From: Marthasterias glacialis
Taxonomy: Eukaryota > Echinodermata > Asteroidea > Forcipulatida > Asteriidae
Reading direction: 5' to 3'
Length of the DNA stretch: 64,000 nt
Assembly (NCBI GenBank): GCA_911728455.2
Contig: OU452231.1
Location: 19,115,838-19,179,837, forward strand
Shown here: piece by piece, positions 25,850 through 38,935 of the stretch
Numbering within the stretch: position 1 is the first letter of the stretch
How the letters are laid out: every line of letters starts with the position of its first letter
Notes under the pieces: generated by a model
What the model saw: the letters and a program-made list of their open reading frames with translations, nothing else
Told to the model about the DNA's origin: nothing
Databases searched by the model: none
Program-made: the position numbers and the translations under genes

Positions 25850-27550
25850 ACCTACAGCTTCCACTCTTCATCTTTGTGATGATTAGACCCAAGTACAAGG
25901 ACGTCATTCTCCTGACCCTCTGACAAGACTCCATCAGCAACTTCACTGCGTCCATGTTGACAGCGAAGCTCACATCAAGGCATTTCACAGATGATAACCT
26001 TTTATACAACAAAAATGAAGACATGTCGAAAAACTGCAGATTGCTGACTTAAAATCTCCCATAATGTACTTTGATAAACTTTACTAAAATGTTGTGAATC
26101 TTTAAAACTATTACGATTAATGACATCTATAAAAGTACAGCTGGCTGTTTCACAAGATGCAAAACACTTACAAAACTGAAACAAAACTAGTAACAAAGAT
26201 TATGTAAACTTAATATACCGGCAGCAACGGACTGCAGAACATCCCTGGATAAGCCATCCAGATCCTCGCTCACAGGTAAGTTTGTTCGGCAGTCATCAGC
26301 ATCGAATACCACAAGGAAACAAAAACAAACTGACAATTAATAAAGGTATACATGCACCATGATTTTTGAAGTTTTAAGTTGTACTTGAGACTAGAAATAT
26401 CAATTTAGTAATGTTATAATGTTCTTAATCAAATCAATTTCATTTTATCCCTTTACTTCTTAGGGAAAACTTTTATTTAAATTGGCAAACTTTGAAGCAT
26501 TTTTGGCAAACAAGCTTTTAAACAATATTTGGCAAATAAGAATCGTACTAGTAAGATTTGATACTTGGTGGAGATATAATCTAGTAAGTTTACTTTGCGG
26601 TACAACTATGTACATCTAAAATCTCTTACTGTGAGTTGTGGTGGTTCCGAAAAGAACCAGTGGTGTAATATATTATTGTTTCGATCAGTATGCTCTGATC
26701 ATCTTCAAGAGAAAGCTGGACTCTGATGCTGCAGGCTGTATAAGTACTGCAGATGAGGATTGCTCTATGATGCACATCCGAGATCTATATTTTAGCTTTC
26801 ATATCTATATACTATGGTACCATGATTTCCTCAAGTACCGAGTACTTGATTATTGAAAAGATTTTGCATCTTTGGATTCTACACCTTAAGATATTTCTGA
26901 AGCTGCATAAGTATTGAGTTAAGGTGAAAAGATCTTACCATAAAATTCCATACTTAGATGTAATTTCCTCTTTACAAAAACACACCTCCATTGATGTCTT
27001 CATGGTCCACGTTGATGGAGGAGCGCTGCATCAGAGCAACTCATCTTGACCATCTGTATATAATCAAGATATGCATACAGGTCAACATTGGATGAAAATG
27101 AAGTCTCCAAAGTTTAAATTTAGTCAACATGATTTAAACCTTCACTGTATACAGAATTTTTAAACTGTGAATTAAGGTTTAGGTCTTCAGAGTTTTTTTA
27201 ATGGAAGTCACCAGACACACAAGGCCAGTAAGCCACTCGAGGTGTTGGCTATAGATCAACTGTTTTTTCCAGGGGCCGTTGCCACCTACTCCTGGGGCTG
27301 AAACAGGGTAACCCCCTTTACAGTCCATGGGGATGTAGGCTCGGGTATCATCCATCAGAAGCCTGGCTGGTAGAGCAGAAGGCTATACCTCCCCAACTTT
27401 TACGGAGTGTTTGCATTGGACGCTTAATGTTAGTTTTTAACACTACTATATTATACTATCAATTGTGAAGAATTTTAACATTGTGTAAAAACTTTCAGAA
27501 TCAAATAAAACCTCTGTAAATTCCTCAACTTTTCAAGCGATCATACTTAC

Positions 27551-27657
27551 AACTTCCACTCTTCTTCTCCTGACCCTCTGACAAGACTCCATCAGCAACT
27601 TCACAGCGTCCATGTTGACAGCGGAGCTTTACATCACAGCAAGTCCCAGATGATAAC
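27551..27657 (-). CDS. candidate intact Cys-rich exon (EGF-like fragment?)
   Basis: This is the best preserved member of the exon field. The minus strand shows CAAAG| acceptor context at 27657 and a strong donor GTAAGTATG immediately below 27551. The 107-nt segment is open for 35 codons and contains C-C-D-V-K-L-R-C-Q-H-G-R-C followed by an acidic stretch (EVADGVLSEGQ). The Cys spacing C-x(5)-C-x(3)-C with G before the last Cys is compatible with part of an EGF-like domain. The related segment at 25852-25998 repeats CELRCQHGR and the same acidic stretch, with stops at both ends. No signal peptide or flanking intact exon was found, so function is unknown. Confidence 0.35.
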
Positions 27658-28969
27658 CTTTGATACAACGAAAATGAAACACATTGAAAAATCCCTCAGA
27701 ACAGCTTTCAACTTCCCCCACAAAGAAAAATGCTTTGACGAACTATTGAAACTTCTTAAATCTTTAAAAATATTAAAATTGAATGATATCTGTCAAAGTA
27801 TAGTTGGCAGTTTTACATGTTGCAAAACTTCAAACAACTACAACATTGAAACAAAATTAGTGACGAAGATTTTGTAAACCTAATATACCTGTAGTAACTG
27901 ACTGCAAGACATTCCTGGATGAGATGCCATCCTGGTCCTCGCTCACAGTTAGTTAAATCAGCAATCCTCACCACCGTATATCAGAAGAAAAAAACAAAAC
28001 AGAAAAACATCTTAGATCAAGAACTGACAATGAAGGGCAAGTTTATGAAGGCATGGCATCATTATCTCACAAAGTTTAGACGGAAGGCTCTGAAAAGAGC
28101 AAATGGTGTTGCAACTCCTTGTTTTGATATGTACACATATGAGGTTGTCCTTAAAGACTAGAAAGATAGTTTAGTTTTGGTGTTGTTTGTCCTTATTCAA
28201 ATTAACTTAATTTTATCTTCACTTCTTTGGGATTACAAAGGCCAATACTGAGAAACCTTTTTTGGCATACAAGAATTGTACTGCTAGGATTTTGAACTTG
28301 GTGGAGATAGAATCTGGTCAGCTGGCAGAGATTTTCGAGTACATGGTCTTAACACAAACCTTACTACATTGTTACTATTGTACTACATCTACATTGTAGC
28401 TGTCAGATCCACATATTATGGAATAATGCTTTCCTCAAATGATAAATTCTTCCATGAAAATTATTGAAAAGATGCAGAATTTTTTTACATTGTTGGGTTA
28501 TACACCACAAGGCATAATTATTCTGAAGCTGCATAAGTATTGAGCTGAGCTAAACAAAATTTTACCTTGAAATTCCATACTTCGACTAGATATTTGTCAT
28601 TTCCTTTTATCAAGCCGCACCTCTACTGATGTCTTCATGGTCCATGTTGACGGTGGAGCGCAGACATCAGAGCGATTCCTCTTGACACTCTGGACGAAAT
28701 CAAGTTTTATAAACATACAAGTCAACATTGGTTGAACAACTTGGTGAAAATAGTAAATAAGTCTCTGAAATTAAATTTAGTCAATCTTATTCTTTCTCAT
28801 TTGAAAAAAAAATTCAATAAAATCACAGATCTTCAAAATGACAATATCCAATAATAACACCATTATCACCCCTTCTAGGCAATGAATTCTCACATTGGAA
28901 AATTAGCCAATTTTTGATTGCTAAAGAATGGTCTTGAACGTCAGACATTAAAACTTATATCCAAAAGTT

Positions 28970-31900
28970 ATGCATGTTACCTTCGACAACTTCCTCAAAA
29001 GAATTTACCTTGAAATGCCATTCCTCAAGCTCTTGTTGAGTAGATGTTACAACTGATTTCTCCTCACTCCTTGACACACCTCCAACGATGTCCTCTTGGT
29101 CCATGTTGAAAGCAGCAAACTGTATCCCAGTGATTCATCATGACAATCTACACAATGATAATAACAAAGTTGATCTCAGAATACAAAGGTAGATCAATAT
29201 CATCATCAGTCTCACATGAGGCAATTTGAACATCACATTTTGTTTGAAATCTTCTAAAGACTGGCCTAGATTTTTCAACATACATCAAACATTTCATATG
29301 AGAGTTTATATTCAGATCATTAAAATGGGACGAGTAGATGAACATGTTAATATCAAAAATTCACTCTACCCTTCAATGTGATTCCATCAGTGTTTCATGG
29401 TTGACAGCAGAGCTTTACATCACAGCCAAACCTCATACCAACCTGTTAAAAGATGGAGATGTAAATTCATGTTCAGAAATCACTGTATTTCTAGGATTAT
29501 GAAAAGGACATCTTCGCTTTAAAAATCCCAGAATTTTTTTTTTACAAGTATCAAAATACTTGAACTACACAACTTATAAAGTGAGACACGATGTCCTTGC
29601 AGACATTTTAAAGTTGTAGACCTCCTGATAGAGATTACACTATAAACTAGATCTACCTGCATCATCTGATTCCAAGACAAACATGAATCTCATAACATCT
29701 TGGCCCTCGCTCACATGAAGATGGTTCAGCAAGTATCTCTGTCATGATAATCAAAAAGAAACCAAACAAACAATACGCATCATCAAGAGTTATGGAGGCT
29801 CTGAAAAGAGCAAGGATGGTGAAACGAGTAGCTGTTTTGATATTAATGCTCTTATGACTGAAGATTTCAAGCAGTACTTAGGAATAGAAGGGTTTCTAAT
29901 TTAAATGTCAAAACTGTAGCACTGAGATTGGTTTAATTTGCTTTTATTACTACTGAGATTCAACTTCCTTTTGAGGAAAACTTCACAAAGTGCATCTACT
30001 GACAAGAATTGCCTTGGATTTATGCTTTAGCCAACCATTTACACACTGCTGGACTAGTTTCCTCATAATTATGTATGTGTGCAAAAATTAAATATACCAA
30101 GAAGAGTGGATAAGTGCATGCTTCACATGGAAATGTTTGAAATACAAAATACATCTCTTAGAATTTGAAACTGCAAAGTATTCAGTTGATGGAACTTAAA
30201 ACTTCAAGATTTTACCTTAGATGTCCAGACTATAATCTGGTGATGAACGGCTACCAGTGACTTAATGTCCTACTGCAAATACCTTACAACTTCTCCGTCA
30301 ATGTCCACAGAAAAACATAACATCAGAGCAATTCATCACTGCAATCTGGGTAAAATGAAAACAATCAAGAACTATATGAACAATGCACAAACAGCAGGTT
30401 ATGTAGATATTGTCAATTTAGTTAAGCAGATACTTTCTTCAGGATCTTAAAAAATGCACATTTCACCATTCAAAGGAAGATCAACTATCATTAGCAAATG
30501 TGATTGAGAAAAAGTCTACTTAGTAAAGATTGCTCAGGATATAACCTGTAGATCTTACATTCAAGTTTCAATTCTGGTGTTGAGTAGATGCAAGACATGT
30601 CGTTCTCCTCCTGAGGAATTACTCAAGTTTCCAAGATCCATGTTACCAGCAGAGTAATGCATCATTGATTCGTCCTGAGAACCTGGGATATAGAAATCAT
30701 TTACTTGAAATTTACCTAGTATTACTTTTTAAACACTTTGGAAACATCCCCCCCCAAAGAACAAATGCTCTTATTCAGATTACTTGCTCTATAGAAATTT
30801 GAAGTTTGGATGATATCTCAACAAAACCAAGACAATTGTTTTACGGGTTACAAAATGTTTGTATAACTAATGCGAGGTGAAAACAATGCATTTAATACAA
30901 TGCAAATGTTACCTTCAACAACTTCCTCAAAAGAATTTACCTTGAAATGCCATTCCTCAAGCTGTTGTTGAGTAGATGTTACAACTGATTCTCCTCACTC
31001 CTTGACACACCTCCAACGATGTCCTCTTGGTCCATGTTGAAAGCAGCAAACTGTATCCCAGTGATTCATCATGACAATCTACACAATGATAATAACAAAG
31101 TTGATCTCAGAATACAAAGGTAGATCAATATCATCATCAGTCTCACATGAGGTAATTTGAACATCACATTTTGTTTGAAATCTTCTAAAGACTGGCCTAG
31201 ATTTTTCAATATACATAAAACCTTTCATATAAGAGTTTATATTCAAATCATTAAAATGGGACGAGTAGATGTACATGTTAATATCAAAAATTCACTCTAC
31301 CCTTCAATGTGATTCCATTAGTGTTTCATGGTTGACAGCAGAGCTATACATCACAGCCAAACCTCATACCAAACTGTTACAAAATGGAGATGTAAATTCA
31401 TGTTCAGAAATCACTGTATTTCAAGGATTATGAAAAGGACATCTTCGCTTTGAAAATCCCAGAAATTCCTCTTTTTTTTTTACAAGTATCAAAATACTTG
31501 AACCACACAATTTATAAAGTGAGACACGATGCCCTTGCAGACATTTTAAAGTTGTAGACCTCCTGATAGAGATTACACTATAAACTAGATCTACCTGCAT
31601 CATCTGATTCCAAGACAACCGTGAATCTGATAACATCTTGACCCTCGCTCACATGAAGATGGTTCAGCAAGTATCTGTCATGATAACCAAAAAGAAACCA
31701 AACAAACAATACGCATCATCACGAGTTATGGAGGCTCTGAAAAGAGCAAGGATGTTGAAACAAGTGGCTGTTTTGATATTAATGCTCTTATAACTGAAGA
31801 TTTCAAGCAGAACTTAGGAATAGAAGGGTTTCTAATTTCAGTGTTAAAACTGTAGCACATGGATTGGTTTAATTTGCTTTTATTTCTACTGGGATTCAAC

Positions 31901-34900
31901 TTCCTTTTGAGGAAAACTTCACAAAGTGCATCTACTGACAAGAATTGCCTTGGATTTATGCTTTAGCCAATTATTTACACACTACTGGACTAGTTTCCTC
32001 ATATTTATGTATGTGTGCAAAAATTAAATGTACCAGGAAGAGTGGATAAGTGCATGCTTCACATGGAAATGTTTGAAACACACAATACATCTCTTAGAAT
32101 TTGAAATGCAAAGTATTCAGTTGATGGAATTTAAAACTTCAAGATTTTACCTTAGATGTCCAGACTATAATCTGGTGATGAACGGCTACCAGTGACTTAA
32201 TGTCCTACTGCAAATACCTTACAACTCTTCCTTCAATGTCCACAGAAAAACATAACATCAGAGCTATTTCATCACTGCAATCTGGGCAAAATGAAAACAA
32301 TCAAGAACTATATGAACAATGCATAAACAGCAGATTATGTAGATATTGTCAATTTAACTTGGTTGATACTTTCTTCAGGATCTTAAAAAATGCACATTAC
32401 ACCATTCAAAGGAAGATCAACAATCATTAGCAAATGTGATTGAAAAAAAGTCTACTTAGTAAAGATTGCTCAGGAAAAAACCTGTAGTAGATCTTACATT
32501 CAAGTTTCAATTCTGGTGTTGAGTAGATGCAAGACATGTCGTTCTCCTTCTACTGAGGAATTACTCAAGTTTCCAAGATCCATGTTACCAGCAAAGTATT
32601 GCATCATTAATTCGTCCTGAGAACCTGGGATATAGAAATCATTTACTTGAAATTTACCTAATAATACTTTTTAAACACTTTGGAAACACCCCCACCAACA
32701 AGAACAAATGCTCTTATTCAGATTACTTGCTTCTTTAGAAATTTGAAGTTTGGATGATATCTCAACAAAACCAAGACAATTGTTTTACGGGTTACAAAAT
32801 GCTTGTATAACTAATGCGAGGTGAAAGCAATGCATTTAATACAATGCAAATGTTACCATCAACAACTTCCACAAAAGAATTTACCTTGAAATGCCATTCC
32901 TCAAACTGTTGATAAGTAGATGTTACAACCGATTCTCCTCACTCCTTGACACACCTCCAACGATGTCCTCTTGGTCCATGTTGAAAGCAGCAAACTGTAT
33001 CCCAGTGATTCATCATCACAATCTACACAATGATAATAACAAAGTTGATCTCAGAATACAAAGGTAGATCAGTACCATCATCAGTCTCACATGAGGTAAT
33101 TTGAACATCACATTTTGTTTGAAATCTTCTAAAGACTGGCCTAGATTTTTCAACATACATAAAACCTTTCATATGAGAGTTTATATTCAAATCATTAAAA
33201 TGGGACGAGTAGATGTACAAGTTAATATCAAGAATTCACTCTACCCTTCAATGTGATTCCATTGGTGTTTCATGGTTGACAGCAGAGCTTTACATCACAG
33301 CCAAACCTCATACCAATCTGTTACAAAATAGAGATGTAAATTCATGTTCAGAAATCACTATATTTCAAAGATTATGAAAAGGACATCTTCGCTTTAAAAA
33401 TCCCAGAAATTCCTTTTTTTACAAGTATCAAATCACTTGAACCCCACAATTTATAAAGTGAGACATGATGCCCTTGCAGACATTTTAAAGTTGTAGACCT
33501 CCTGATAAAGATTACACTATAAACTAGATCTACCTGCATCATCTGATTCCAAGACAAACGTGAATCTGATAACATCTTGGCCCTCGCTCACATGAAGATG
33601 GTTCAGCAAGTATCTCTGTCATGATAATCAAAAAGATACCAAACAAACAATACGCATCATCAAGAGTTATGGAGGCTCTGAAAAGAGCAAGGATGGTGAA
33701 ACAAGTAGCTGTTTTGATATTAATGCTCTTATAACTAAAGATTTCAAGCAGTACTTAGGAATAGAAGGGTTTTTAATTTAAAAGTCAAAACTGTAGCACA
33801 TGGATTGGTTTAATTTGCTTTTATTACTACTGAGATTCAACTTCCTTTTGAGGAAAACTTCACAAAGTGCATCTACTGACAAGAATTGCATTGGATTTAT
33901 GCTTTAGCCAACCATTTACACACTACTGGACTAGTTTCCTCATATTTATGTATGTGTGCAAAAATTAAATGTACCAGGAAGAGTGGATAAGTGCATGCTT
34001 CACATGGAAATGTTTGAAACACACAATACATCTCTTAGAATTTGAAACTGCAAAGTATTCAATTGATGTAATTCAAAACTTCAAGATTTTACCTTAGATG
34101 TCCAGACTATAATCTGGTGATGAATGGCTACCAGTGACTTAATGTCCTACTGCAAATACCTTACAACTTCTCCGTCAATGTCCACAGAAAAACATAACAT
34201 CAGAGCAATTTCATCACTGCAATCTGGGCGAAATGAAAACAATCAAGAACTATATGAACAATGCACAAACAGCAGATTATATAGATATTGTCAATTTAAC
34301 TCGCTTGATACTTTCTTCAGGGTCTTATAAACCGCACATTACACCATTCAAAGGAAGATCAACTATCATTAGCAAATGTGATTGAGAAAAAGTCTACTTA
34401 GTAAAGATTGCTCAGGAAATAACCTGTAGTAGATCTTACATTCAAGTTTCAATTCTGGTGTTGAGTAGGTGCAAGACATGTCGTTCTCCTTCTACTGAGG
34501 AATTACTCAAGTTTCCAAGATCCATGTTACCAGCAGAGTATTCCATCATTGATTCGTCCAGAGAACCTGGGATATAGAAATCATTTACTTGAAATTTACC
34601 TAATATTACTTTTTAAACACTTTGGAAACACCCCCCCCCAAAGAACAAATGCTCTTATTCAGATTACTTGCTTCTTTAGAAATTTGAAGTTTGGATGATT
34701 TCTCAACAAAACCAAGACAATTGTTTTACGGGTTACAAAATGCTTGTATAACTAATGTGAGGTGAAAACAATGCATTTAATACAATGCAAAATGTTACCT
34801 TCAACAACTTCCACATAAGAATTTACCTTGAACTGCCATTCCTCAAACTGTTGACGAGTAGATGTTACAACCGATTCTCCTCACTCCTTGACACACCTCC

Positions 34901-36767
34901 AACGATGTCCTCTTGGTCCATGTTGAAAGCAGCAAACTGTATCCCAGTGATTCATCATGACAATCTACACAATGATAATTACAAAGTTGATCTCAGAATA
35001 CAAAGGTAGATCAGTACCATCATCAGTCTCACATGAGGCAATTTGAACATCACATTTTGTTTGAAATCTTCTAAAGACTGGCCTAGATTTTTCAACATAC
35101 ATAAAACCTTTCATGAGAGTTTATATTCAAATCATTAAAATGGGATGAGAAAATGAACATGTTAATATCAAAAAGTCACTCTACCCTTCAATGTGATTCC
35201 ATTTGTGCTCATGGTTGACAGCAGAGCTTTACATCACAGCCAAACCTCATACCAACCTGTTACAAAATGGAGATGTAAATTCATGTTCAGAAATCACTAT
35301 ATTTCAAAGATTATGAAAAGGACATCTTTGCTTTAAAAATCCCATAAATTCCTTTTTTTACAAGTATCAAAATACTTGAACCACACAATTTATAAAGTGG
35401 GACACGATGCCCTTGCGGACATTTTAAAGTTGTAGACCTCCTGATAAAGATTACACTATAAACTAGATCTACCTGCATCATCTGATTCCAAGACAACCGT
35501 GAATCTGATAACATCTTGGCCCTCGCTCACATGAAGATGGTTCAGCAAGTATCTCTGTCATGATAACCAAAAAGAAACCAAACAAACAATACACATCATT
35601 AAGAGTTATGGAGGCTCTGAAAAGAGCAAGGATGGTGAAACAAGTAGCTGTTTTGATATTAATGCTCTTATAACTGAAGATTTCAAGCAGTACTTAGGAA
35701 TATAAAGGTTTCTAATTTAAAAGTCAAAACTGTAGCACTGAGATTGGTTTAATTTGCTTTTGTTACTACTGAAATTCATCTTCCTTTTGAGGAAAACTTC
35801 ACAAAGTGCATCTACTGACAAGAATTGCATTGGATTTATGCTTTAGCCAATTATTTACACACTACTGGAATAGTTTCCTCATATTTATGTATGTGTGCAA
35901 AAATTAAATGTACCAGGAAGAGTGGATAAGTGCATGCTTCACATGGAAATGTTTGAAACACACAATAAATCTCTTAGAATTTGAAACTGCAAAGTATTCA
36001 GTTGATGGAACTTAAAACTTCAAGATTTTACCTTAGATGTCCAGACTATAATCTGGTGATGAATGACTACCAGTGACTTAATGTCCTACTGGAAATACCT
36101 TACAACTCTTCCTTCAATGTCCACAAAAATATAACATCAGAGCAATTTCATCACTGCAATCTGGGGAAAATGAAAACAATCAAGAACTATATGAACAATG
36201 CACAAACAGCAGGTTATGTAGATATTGTCAATTTAACTAAGCTTTCTTCAGTAAAGATTGCTCAGGAACTAATAACAGCCTGTAGTAAATGTTACATTCA
36301 AGTTTCAAATCTGGTGTTGAGTAGATGCAAGACATGTCGTTCTCCTCCTACTGAGGAATTACTCAAGTTTCCAAGATCCATGTTACCAGCAGAGTATTGC
36401 ATCATTGATTCGTCCTGAGAACCTGGGATATAGAAATCATTTACTTGAAATTTACCTGAATTTACTTTTTAAACACTTTGGAAACACCCCCCCCCCAAAG
36501 AACAAATGCCCTTCAGATTACTTGCTTTTTTAGAAATTTCAAGTTTGGATGATGTCTCAACAAAACCAAGACAATGGGAGACTTTTGAGACGATAGCAGG
36601 CGTCCCACAGACCGTTCCTTTTCCAGTGTTCTCAGCGATGAAAACAATGGAAAAGGACCGGTCTGTGGGATGCCCGCTATCGTCTCAAAAGTCTCCCATT
36701 GTTTTAAGGGTTACAAAATGCTTGTATCACTAATGCGAGGTGAACACAATACATTTATAGATATTTC
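28970..36767. repeat. four tandem ~1.94-kb units
   Basis: Four long units start at about 28970, 30900, 32843 and 34787 (periods 1932, 1943 and 1943 bp) and are highly similar throughout. An example landmark is CCAACGATGTCCTCTTGGTC, at about 29090, 31012, 32956 and 34900. Each unit carries the same set of exon-like modules described for this region. The fourth unit lacks roughly 130 bp near 36238 (between CTTTCTTCAG and TAAAGATTGC of the other units) and carries a foldback insertion at 36576. Upstream (25.8-28.9 kb), older and more diverged versions of the same modules occur, so the recent tandem duplication is nested in an older one. Confidence 0.9.
36576..36697. mobile_element. 122-bp foldback (MITE-like) insertion
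   Basis: An almost complete palindrome starts GGGAGACTTTTGAGACGATA and ends with its complement. The arms are about 58-59 nt with five mismatches around a six-base loop near 36636. The three sister tandem units have an uninterrupted site reading GACAATTGTTTTA, while here it reads GACAAT-element-ATTGTTTTA. The insertion is therefore exact, with at most a 2-bp AT target duplication. It has no coding capacity. A hairpin RNA precursor is an alternative reading. Confidence 0.85.
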
Positions 36768-37220
36768 TGAAAAAGGTTATTTACCTCTTAGGTTAGATGA
36801 ATTTACCTGTAGCCCCCCTGACTACAAAATATCCATAGGTCCAATGACATCTCAATCCTCTTTCACAGGTAGATGGTTCAGCATTCATTCTCCTGAAAGC
36901 AACTTTAATTGAATCAAATATACATTCAAAAGTATAGAGTGAACACAAGTAACTGGCTCCTTTGAAAACACTCCTTGCATAAATTTTCCTCTTTAGATCA
37001 CTTGAATCTTTAGGAACTTCAAGTTTGGATGAAAGCTAGTTCAACAAAACTAAGTAAACTTGTTTTACAAGTTACAAAATGCTTGCATAACTCTAATTCA
37101 AATGGACTTGATGCATTTAACCTACCTGCTAGAACTGACAGCATTCAACTGCAATGCATCTTCAATCACCCTTCCATCATCTGGTGTTATCTTGGCACTC
37201 TCTCAGAGGTGATGGTGTAG

Positions 37221-38139
37221 CATATCATCATATGGCAGTAATCAAACGAAATAGAAACACAAAGTCGAAATTTAATTTCTATTCAAATAATAATAACAAG
37301 AATAATTTGAGAGGCTAATTATCCTTACTGGCAGCTGAGAAGCTGAATTGCGAAGGATGCCGCTACACGTGTTCGAGCTGCAGGCATTCGAGGATGCCTT
37401 AGGCAGCCAGCCACATCAACCACATCAACCCACATATGAACACCAAGCACAGTCTGAGATCAAAAGTGTTTGGTTTTTCCAGAGGGAGAAAAACATTAGT
37501 TGGTGTTGTGGTATGATCTTGTGGTATTAGAAGATGGAATGAATGATGAAAATGTGCAAGGAAGGAGGTTAATATTAGTAAGCTTGTTGAAGTGCAGAGT
37601 TATGGTGCAGAGTTAAGGTGCAAGTGTAGTATAAAATACCATCGTAAACTCAATTGCAGATCTGACTGACTTATGTTAAGTGCAAGTCAAACAGTTACTT
37701 AAGTATAGAATGTTGGTAGGGCCTAATCAGACTTCATTTACTTACCTCGTCTACATTGAAAAGCCCAAGCTAGCTGACTTGTTAGAGGTTAGCTGTCAAG
37801 AGGTACTGGTGTTTATTGTCAGTGTTCTGCCTTGTAACTGTTCAGGGTCAGTTGATGCTCATGCAGGCTGGAGTAGCACTCAACAAATCTGAAACTCAAG
37901 CAGGAGTATAAAAAATTATTGCAGTACAAATTGTGCCCCTATGGTCCAAATCATTGGCATTAACAAGAGTTGTCATGGATGGGGGCAGGGGATTTGTAAG
38001 TAAACTATGATGCAATACAAATGCAAGCAAACTGCAAACAAATGAAAAACTTCAAACATCACGATCCATGCAATAAATGCATTAATCTTAACAAGAGTGG
38101 ATGGGGATTCAACAGTGCAAAATTTACTCTGATCACAAA
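37221..38139. other. no gene recognised
   Basis: Short open frames are present on both strands (for example 37348-37530), but they lack splice-site context or recognisable homology. There are no clear repeats apart from a short run of CCACATCAACCA at about 37410. Confidence 0.5.
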
Positions 38140-38922
38140 TAAGAAAAAGGGCAAGTAAATGAAACTGAATTACTTAAGAATGGACAATTATCAACATCAT
38201 AATTGCAGCAATTTTAAACAGAACTATGAGGAAAGGGGGAGGCATTGCAAGAAAATAATGTAAAACGAATGAAGCCTGACTGTTAAAAAAATGGGTGATG
38301 AAATTCATAAGTCCCATTAATGCAGTAGAAATCCAATAAAAAATAATTTCAAATGTGTTCAGTCCTAAAAATACACCCACAATTGGACAATACGCTCCTG
38401 TGGTGGCTTCGCCGATCACGTGGTATAAAAACAATGAAAACGATCAGCTGAAAAAGAAAAAAAAACTGATTTCAAATGTCATAAATCCCACAAATGCAGC
38501 GATTTAACCGGTACTGCATTGGGGTGTTCATGAGTAACTAATAACTGAAAGTGAACAACTTAAGAATGTATGGGGGTTCAATTAGTTAACTGTAATTCAA
38601 AAAATAAGAGAATTTCTATTCAATGTAAAGATTGTCAATTCTATAAATTTAGGAACCCATGTTTAAACTTTAATACAAATTAATTGAAAGTTGACTGCTT
38701 CAAAATGGAAGTAGGGGATTGTTTAGCTTAATTAATAATATAAAAAACTTTACAATGTCCAATCCTATGAAATTACTACACTGAACAACTTAAGAATGTA
38801 TGGGGGTTCAATTAGTTAAATAGTGATATAGAAAGAAAGACAATAAATTCTAAGATTAAAATTTAAAAAAAAAAGAGAAAAAAAAGTGGACCATAATTCA
38901 CGAAAAGTAGACAAAAAACATG

Positions 38923-38935
38923 AGGTCAAAGGTCA
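38923..38935 (+). promoter_or_regulatory. perfect DR1 nuclear-receptor-type motif
   Basis: AGGTCA-A-AGGTCA is two perfect direct half-sites spaced by one base, the DR1 arrangement bound by RXR, HNF4 and COUP-TF type receptors in animals. It lies in a unique block between repeats, with no recognised promoter or exon nearby. A 13-bp match can arise by chance in a window this long, so it is only a candidate. Confidence 0.2.

Larger units (their letters stand above)
25850..37220 (-). pseudogene. field of paralogous Cys-rich exon-like modules
   Basis: On the minus strand about twenty short segments are bounded by plausible acceptors (for example TTTTACCCAG at about 30350, ATATCCCAG at about 30690, TTGCTTTCAG at about 36897) and donors (AAG|GTAAAT, CAG|GTAGAT, CAG|GTATAT). 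They fall into at least two related families. One centres on DVKLRCQHGR-like residues (about 25852-25998, 27551-27657, 28600-28690, 29010-29150, 29380-29450, 30270-30350, 30565-30690 and tandem copies). The other centres on a CERGPxC-like stretch (about 26219-26310, 27890-27960, 29645-29750, tandem copies, 36830-36897, 37120-37210). In the same frame most copies contain a stop or an indel, so most look decayed. CQHGRCEV resembles the core of an EGF-like domain, but the assignment is weak. This could be a tandemly expanded gene, a non-coding transcript, or a pseudogene array. Confidence 0.5.
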
